Origin: Helopsaltes ochotensis | Taxonomy: Eukaryota; Chordata; Aves; Passeriformes; Locustellidae | Length of the DNA stretch: 64,000 nt | Assembly (NCBI GenBank): GCA_013400155.1 | Contig: VXBM01000198.1 | Coordinates: 328,061-392,060, forward strand | Direction of reading: 5' to 3' | Part shown: piece after piece, positions 50,401 through 59,400 of the stretch | Layout of the letters: each line of letters starts with the position of its first letter | How positions within the stretch are numbered: the first letter of the stretch is position 1 | The notes under the pieces: model-generated | Databases searched by the model: none | Seen by the model: only the letters and a program-made list of their open reading frames with translations | Told to the model about the DNA's origin: nothing | Translations under genes and position numbers: made by a program

Positions 50401-53400
50401 TAAAGCCTTGCTGAACAAATCCATCTCTCTCAGCCTTTCTTGAAAGGAGAGGTGTTCCAGCCTTTTGATCATTTTCATGGCCCTCCTCTGGACCTGTCCT
50501 AACAGTGGTTGGAAGGAGTATTCAGGCAACTACAGGCTGTTCAGCCTGACCTCAGTGCTGGGGAAGGTCAAAGAACATACCATCCCATCATGCGTTGTGT
50601 GCAGGACAGCCCAGGGATCAGGCCCAGCCAGCAGGGTTTATGAAAGGCAGGTTCAGCTTGACCAACCTGATCTCCTTTTATGACAGGGTGACCCACCTAG
50701 TGTTTGAGCAAAAGGCTGTAGATGTTGTCTACACGGATTCAGTAAAGCCTTTGATACTGTTTCCCACAGCACTCTTCTGGAAAAATTTTCTGCCTGTGGC
50801 TCAGAGGGGCACACTGTTCATGGAGTAAAAACCTGTCTGTATGGCTGGGCCCAGAGATTGGTGGTGGATGGAGTTACATCCAGCAGGCGACCAGTGCTGT
50901 TCCCCAGGGCTCAGTACTGCGGCCAGTTCTGTTTAATACTTTCTTCAGTGACCTGGGTGGGAGGATTGAGTGCAGCCTCAGCCAGTTTGCAGATGACACC
51001 AAGCTGGCTGGGATCTGCTGGAGGGCAGGAAGGCTCTGCAGAGGGATCTGGACAGGCTGGATCATGGGCTGAGGCCAGTGGTGTGAGGCTCAACAAGGTC
51101 CAGTGCTGGGTCCTGCCCTTGGGTCACAGCAACCCCAGGCAGTGCCACAGGCTGGGGCAGAGTGGCTGAAAGCTGCCCACAGGAAAAGGACCTGGGGGTG
51201 CTGTGACAGTGACTGAACGTGAGCCAGGGTGTGCCCAGGTGGCCAAGAAGGGCAATGGCATCCTGGCCTGTACAGCAATAGTGTGGCCAGCAGGAGCAGG
51301 GCAGGGATTGTTCCCTGTACTCGGCACTGGGGAGGCCACACCTGAATCCTTTGTTCAGTTCTGAACTCCTCACTCCAAAAAGTGCATTGAGGTGCTGATG
51401 CGAGTCATACCATGTGCCTGAGAGTACTGATTAGATATTAGGAAAAATTCCTTCATGGAAGGGGTTGTTAAGCATTAGACCAAGTTCCCCAATGAAGTGG
51501 TGACATCACCATCCTTGGTAGTGTTCTGAAGGTGAATGGATATGGCAGTTGAGGACAAGGTTTAATGCTGAACTTGATGGTGATGCTAAGTTCTTGGTTA
51601 GACTTGATTCTCTTAAAGGTATTTTCAAACTTTATTGATTCTATGATTTTGTGGTGAACTGCACTGTGCAGTTTGGTGTCATCTACAACTTTGTTGAGGG
51701 TGCACTCAATTCCACTGGGTATGTCATTGATGTAGATAGAAAATAATGGTGTTCCAAATATGACCCTTGAAGAACACAACTCCTTAATGGTTTTCACTTT
51801 TACATTGAACCATTGGATACGGATCATTCACTCTTTGAATGTGGCCATCCAATTAAGTCCTTAACTATTTAACATTTCATTCATCAAACCCATCTCTCTT
51901 CAGTATAGCAGCAAGAATGTGAGAGAGCTCTAAAGCTGGAGAGTGTTGCAAAGGAGGTCCACAAAGCTGGTGAAGGGTCTTGAAGGGAAGTCTTACATGG
52001 AACAGCTGAGGTTGCCTGATGGTTTAGCCTGGAGAAGAGGAGATTGAGGGTAGTCATCACAGTCTACAACTTTCTCATGAGAGGAAAAGGAAGAGCAGAC
52101 ACCAATGTCTTCTCTATGGTGACCCCAGGACCTGAGGGAATGACCTGAAGCTGTGTCAGAGGAGGTTTAGGTTGGATATCAGGAAAAGGTTCTTCACCCA
52201 AGTGGGTGCTTGGACACTTGAACAGGCTTCCCAAGGAAGTGGTCACAGCACCAAGCCTGGCAAGGATTCAAGGAGCTTTTGGACAATGCTCTCACACATG
52301 AGGGATTCTTGGGATATCCTCTACAGGGCCAGGAGTTGGATGTGAATGATTCCTGTGGATCTCTAGCCCCTCATGATATTCTATAATTCTATGATTTTAT
52401 GTTAAGAATACTGTGAAGAACCACATCAAAGACCTTACAGACAGGTAAATGACATCTGTAGTTCTCCTTTGATAATTGATACATTCTATCCATGGTGGAG
52501 GGCCACTGTGCCAATCAGGCACTATTTTCCTTTGGTGAAGCCATTTGGCTGTCTTTAACCAGCCCTCTATCTTCCATATATTTTGACATGTCTTCCAGGA
52601 GTCTCTGCTCTGTGATCGTACTGGGCACTGAGATGAGGCTGATAAATCAGTAATTCCTGGGTCCCTGCTTTTTATCCTTTTTTAGAAATGTTGAAATACT
52701 TGGTTTTTCTCATTTTTCAGTCACAAAGAACTTACCTTGACTGCTGTGGATTTTCATACATGATGTGACTGCCATGACTTTTTATATATGATGGAGAGTA
52801 GCTTAATAACTACATTAAACCAAACCCTCTCCTTGGATCCCATGGTCTTGTCTGTGATCTTGAACCTGAGCTGCTCTTACACTGGGAATGACTTCAATTC
52901 CCCAGTTCCTGTCTTCAGGTTCAGAGACTTCAGAGATGTGGGAAGATTGGATTGCTAATGAACCCTGAGGCAAACAAAATTATCAACTACCTCACTTTTT
53001 CTTTAATCTTCTGTTTCTGACCAACGTGCCTATAGAAGCCATTTTTACTATCCTTTGTATCCCTTGCCAACTATACCTTATCTTTCCTAATTTCCTAATC
53101 CCGTCCCTCTACAACCAGACAGCACTTCTCTTTTCTTCCCAGAATACCTGTCCCTGATTCCATGTCCAATGCTTTTCCTTCTTGTATTTCACTTTGTCCA
53201 GGAGGTCTTTACTGAGCCATGCTGTCTCCTGCCTTCCTTGCCTGAATTCTCTCTGTGGAAATTGAGAGATTTGAGAGGCTCTAAGAAAAATGTCCTCAAA
53301 GATCTGACAGTTCTATTCTTCTCCTTCCCTGAATGTAGTTTTCTGGAGGGTCCCGTCCTAATTCCTAAATAACGAAAAGTTCAGGCTCCTAAAATCCAGA

Positions 53401-56400
53401 GTACTGACTTTAACGTTCCTTTGATCCGTAACCCTTGAGATCATGAATTCCACCAGGGCATGACCATTTCAGCCCAGGCTGCCGCTGTTCTGACCTTTCC
53501 AGTTAGTTAATCTGTGTCAGTAAGCAATGGGTGCAGTAGCACTTCTCTGTCACCTGAGGTAAGAAACTATCTTTGATGCTCTCCAGGAGTCTCCTGGACT
53601 GCTTCTATCTTGCCAAGCTGCTTTTCCAGCAGATGTCAGGGACTGTCCTGACAAGTCCCTGCAGCTGGATCAGAACCTGCCAGAATGATACTTCCTGCAG
53701 TTGAACTAAGAAGGTTTTGTCAACAGGGTCCCCTCAATTGAGTGGTGGGTAATAAACACAAACCATGAGATTTCTTTTATTGGCTTAGACTCTGATTTTT
53801 AACCACAAGCTTTTGACCTGTTCATTGCTATTTTTCAAAGACAGGTTTATGCAATCAAGTCCATAGAAGGGCAAATTGCCTGCCCCTGCTTCCTTGCCTG
53901 TCCCTTCTGAACAGTTTGTAGCTGTCAATTGGAGTGCTCCAGTGCTGTGACTTCATGTGATTTGTCCCATCAAGTTTCAGTATTTGTGATTAGATCATAG
54001 CTTCCCATTTGCACAGTCACTTCCAATTCTTCTGGTTTCACCCATGGTACATATGCTAGTGTATAGACATTTCAGCTGGGCTATCAACTGTCAGCATTTT
54101 AGATGAAAAAACTGTAATTCTTCAGAGGCATTTCACAGGTATTCTCCTGTCAATTTTTAACTCATCAGCAGCCCCCGACTCTTCTTTGTTAATCAAAACT
54201 CCATCCTCTTCCCACTCTGAACCTAGTTGGTTCTGCCTTTGAAGGTAAAAGGCCCGGCAGAAAGACTGCAGATACAGCACAATGCTTGGCATTCCAGTGC
54301 CCCTTTCTTATAAAGCTTTCAATCTGGAGTTTCTCTCCTCTAAGATTTACACTGATAACTTAGAACTGCATGGATCAATTTCTCTGTAAAGTCTATTCAA
54401 TTGGGAGAGCATACTCTTCTTCAGTAGAAAGGGGCTTGAATTTCTGCAAGTTCTTAGTCATTAATTTCCTTCTCAGTATACTTAGGGAAAACACTGTATC
54501 CAGAACTCCTCTGGATACATCAAGGATCCACCTCGTATTTCTGTTGAAGAATAAACTCCTGAAAGAGATATTTACTTTTATTGCTTATGTTATCCAAGCT
54601 AATTTACAAGGAACTAAAAAACTGTATACCTTCAAAAGCCAGCAAAGCTCCATCTTTAGGGAGAATGTGCAGGTACATTTTGGGAGCAGGAGAAAATAAA
54701 GAGAAGCTAATGATTAGTCATGTTTTTTATGGCTTGTTTATAGAGCAGAAGAAATCTTGTTAAGCCTAGGTAAATACGGCATTGCAAGAAAAAAAGCATT
54801 TTCAAGAGAGAGTGTTCATGTTCAGAAATATTTATTCCTTTAGATGCACTAACGCACTTTCCTGAGATACATGGCATTTGACCTTTCTTTGTTTTTGACA
54901 GGAAAAAGTGGGCCTGAATGCAAGCACTGTAGGGCTGATCCAGATAAGGAGTGCCGGTTTTGTTCGTGTTACTTGTGTGGTGGCAAACAGGATGCTCACA
55001 TGCAACTCCTGTGTGATGAATGTAATATGGCTTATCATATATACTGCCTGAACCCTCCCTTAAGCAAGATACCAGAAGATGAAGACTGGTAAATATACAA
55101 GGATGATTTACTTACCTATATTGACATTCTATACATGGTACCTTTTTGATATTTGCACCTCATGAGAGAAAATACTGAAGATGTTTTTAAATTCTGGGGT
55201 GTTTTCATCAATCTACTTAATATAAGGCTTATGTTTGCTGTCAAGATAATTCTTTTAGATCATTCACAATGAATTAGTAGTAAGCTTTAACAGCCTTTAT
55301 GAAATTTAAAGACTGGTATGTTCATTTTATTCATTATGATCAATATGATCTTCTGTGTCATTACCTGATCTGATTGTATTTATCGACAGTTGTTGTTTCT
55401 CAGCCTTTTCATTTTTTAAAAGCTTCAGTGCTTGAGCGATTCTCTTATGCTCATGCTCCTCTGCCCCTTCATCCTCTGTCCCTGCTGCTGCCCCTGTGCT
55501 CTTCATTGCCTCTACTACGTTCATTTTTCATGCTATGGAAGGACCACCACATTGCTACTCTTCATTTCTTATGTAACTACTCTTACGTCTTTATTAGCTG
55601 TCTACAATGTTGATATTTATCACCTGCCTATGACTTACTTGAAATGCTAATCTTTTATAAAGGAGTAAAAAATGGAACTTTATTCTAATAAAGTTTTTCA
55701 TAGATTTCATTAAATGTCTATGTCTATGAATACGTTATATGAAATCTCTTTGAACCTTGGATTATATTTTTTGTAAAATCTGTGTAACTATTTTGGAAGT
55801 TTTAACATTCTTTGTAAATTAATAACTCAATCTCCTACACCTTACTGGATTCCTTAATGTTAATTGGTTAGTGTCTGATGGTCTGCCTGTTTTCTGGGGC
55901 AGCTATCCGCACAGGAGAGTATTTCTTATTAAAATCTAAACCAGATAGAAGGTGCTGTAATGTCTTCCTGAAGCCTTTCCTCCAGACTAACAGCCCCAAC
56001 TCTCTCAGCCTGTCTTCATAGCAGAGGTACTCCAGCCCTCTGATCAACTTGGTAGCCTCCTCTGGCCTCTTGCCAACAGGTCCACATCTTTGTTGTGTTG
56101 GGTGCCCCAGAGCTGGATTCAGCACTGCAGGCTGGGTCTCACAAGACCACACAAGACCAGAGTAGAGGGTGACCCTTTGTTTGTGACCCTTTTGATCACA
56201 AACACCTCCTCCTCTCCAGAGCTAGTCTTGGTCCATTCTTCAAATTATGAATTTCCAGAAGTTTAATTCATATAATTAAAATTAATTGGAAAATGGCTGT
56301 CAAGCTTTTTAGCTTGTTTTTGTTCACTGTGTAACTAAGAATAGGAGTATTAAGATCTATATATGTAAGTAGTTAGTTGCATCTGTGGATGAAGTCATAG

Positions 56401-59400
56401 TAGAGGTGGTAGAGGTACAGTTGTGTACCTGGCTTATGTGACCTAGTTTTGGGATGCTTAGTGTCAACAGCCCTTTACTGTCTTAATGCTTGTCATTTGA
56501 ATGTAGAAGTGCATTTGCACTGGGCAAAACAGCATCTCCTACCAAAGAAGTCTGTGCCCTCCCTTCTTCTTGCATACTAACAAAGAGTCATGGTTGTCTG
56601 ATTCTTAATTTAGGAGCAGAACAGTTCCATTTCATGTTTTTAGCGTGTAAAATCTGGCAAGAATCTCTTCAGGGGTTAAGCCTTCAGTTTGGGAAAGGAT
56701 AAGTTTATCTTGTGGAGATTAAGTCACTCTGTATGTGAAACAGTACTTAATATTCCCTACAAGAATCAGTAAAGGATATTAAGGTAATATTATTACCCTA
56801 TCAAGAAACATGGAATTCACCATGTGACTTCACCTAGTTAATTTACCTTGTGAATTTGCATTATGTCATGTTTGTTCTTTTAATTGGTCTTAGATGCTTT
56901 TTCTGTAAGCAGCTGTAATATCCGTCAAAGTCATAGTGTCAGACAATTTCAGCATCTTAGATTATTATTTTACATTATTATTTTTTAATCTACGTGGCTT
57001 CATTGTTTTAATTGTTCAACACCTTTATTAAGACAGTGAAATCTATTCCTGTAGACCTTAATCATTAATTCTTCTATTCATATCCACATAAAAAACTTAA
57101 TAAATCCAAAACAGTAGTAGTACTGGTAGTAGTAGTTGTTATTGTTGTTGATACCTGAATGAGGTTACCAATGTTAGTGTAGATCAGGTTCCTCTTCTAA
57201 TGGTGTATGGGCCAAATCCAGCCGATGGGAGCCAGAAACATGGACATGCCTTTGTATTGTTGTTGTTCCTGGACTGTGATAAGAATGTTGTTGGAAGCAG
57301 CAGAATGACCACTGTACTCCTTTTCTCTCTCTCTGTTGTAGTTAGTGTATACTAGTATCTCTGATTTCCTACAGAATGGACTTGTGTTAGTTGGAGTGAG
57401 CCTCAGCATTATACGCCAAGCGGCTTCAGTGTTGTGGAGTGAGTGAGTGTGTGTTTGTGTGTTTATATACACATTATATCATACCTTGGCTCTGGTTGAC
57501 ATTCAGCAATCTGCAGTGAAATTAGTTGCACTACCAGCAAAAAATAAGGGTAGACTGGGCAGGACACAGAAACATTCCATGAGTACTGGTTAGCAGCATA
57601 TTCTAATCTCAGCTATCTTCTCCTTCACATCATGTAAATGAAGGAGGACTAATTGAAGAGAGAATACAGAAGACATGGGGACCTCTCACATATCATGTGA
57701 GAAAAAGTAGTTACATGTTTTGTGACTAGCACTCTACCTTTAAAGATACTGAAAAGCCCTTTTTTATAAAGAGTTGACAGTATTTGTTCATACTGAGTTC
57801 GTTTTTTTAAGCTGTAGGCTTCAGCTGTTTAAGAGTGGTATGTGCTTGCTAGCTTGAAACATTCAGTCAAAATAAACAAATGGACACTATTTTGGCTACA
57901 AGAAATGTGTTGCCATTATTATGAAGTTAATTGAGAATTTGCTAAAACCTTTTTCTAGGTATTGTCCTTCCTGCAAAAATGATTCTAATGAAGTTGTAAA
58001 GGCTGGAGAAAAGCTCAAACAGAGTAAAAAGAAAGCAAAGATGCCATCTGCCAGTACTGAAAGCCAGAGAGACTGGGGAAAGGTAGAGTGTGTTTTAGAA
58101 ACAGCTGTTACTCTGTTCATGTATGTGCTACATCTATAATTTTGCTTACATACGCACTATACAAAATTCAGTACTGGGTTGTAGAGACAAGACAATGTTT
58201 AGTCCTACCCACTGTCTACTGGCAGTTAAAGCAGTGGAAGGATTATTAAGGTGACTAGAGGTAAAAACAAACAAAACCCCAACCCCCAACTCTCCTCCCA
58301 AACGCATAACAACATATTACTTAATATAATATTCCTTTTAATGATTGTTAACATATTTTGAAGTATGTGTTTGTTATAATAGACAGATTTCATGTTCTCT
58401 GCATTGAATTTACAAATAGTCTTAAATATTGTAATTAATTTTTCTGATTACTTTTGTCTGATGTATTTTTAGGGCATGGCCTGTGTTGGTCGCACTAAGG
58501 AATGCACTATTGTTCCTTCAAATCATTATGGGCCTATACCTGGTGTTCCTGTTGGGACAACCTGGAAATTCAGAGTTCAGGTATGTTGTTTCAGTATTAG
58601 CTGTAGTTGAAGGAAGTAGGAATAATAATGAATGGGTTGGGGACTAAAATAAATTTCAATTGACAATTGCCATTTTCACCAGGACTAAGTAACACAAATA
58701 CATTATGATTCCAATATTGGAAGTGATACCAATGATAGTTAAGGTTGAACTATACTGATTTTACCATACAACTTTTTAATACAACTTTTTTTGCATACAA
58801 CTTCTGTTGAAATAATGATAAATATATTTCACATGTTAAAATTAAGGATAGAGTTTTAGTGGGTAGAGTATAAATATTTTCTGAAGAGTTTTCTTCACAT
58901 AAACTGATTATCCCATGCATGAGGTGTAGACTGGAGATTTTGAAAATATTATGTGTTAGCACTGTGAATTGACTCTGTAGGTGTCTTTGGCCATATGTAA
59001 TAGATGTCCAAATCTTCTAGGCTGATGAACAGCTTAAACCAGTGTAAGCCTGTACTGCTACTGAAATTCATTGTATATGCAGCTTTTGGTGGTTTTTTGA
59101 ACTGTCTTATTTTCTGTTTCAAATATTCCTTAGCCTCTTTGATAAACTAGATTGGTAAAAAACTGGCAGAAAAATAATCCCATCTGATTATTTGATGTAT
59201 ATAGATTGGGAGCTAATTTTCCCAGTCCGTTTTGCATTTTGGTAATATAAGTGCAGGGCCAATACTCAACAGGGCAAGAAAAAGCAAAGCAAGGAGGATG
59301 GGACAGCTGCATTTTGTGCCAGTACTGATTTTTTTTTCTGGTTTTGTAGTGTCCAGCAAGCTACAATCTTCCTCCCTTTTGCTCCAGCCTGATCCAATTG

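Larger units (their letters stand above)
46287..54901 (+). other. UHRF2: UHRF2 intron 5 (8.6 kb)
   Basis: Phase 1 intron. It contains a CR1 copy at 47567-48045 and a CR1 cluster from 50063 to about 54200 that makes up nearly half the intron. From 46287 to 47566 and from 48046 to 50062 no gene or repeat is recognised. The final 700 bases before exon 6 are unassigned, perhaps including worn 5' CR1 sequence. Confidence 0.9.
55089..57958 (+). other. UHRF2: UHRF2 intron 6 (2.9 kb)
   Basis: Phase 2 intron. It contains a CR1 fragment at 55920-56185 and a TAG/TTG-type simple repeat at 57113-57150. The remainder is unremarkable AT-rich sequence. Confidence 0.9.

Noticed and set aside
50063..51655. 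Single CR1 with 5' inversion by twin priming
   Set aside because: The inverted part carries its own 3' terminal repeat, so the two segments are separate insertions.
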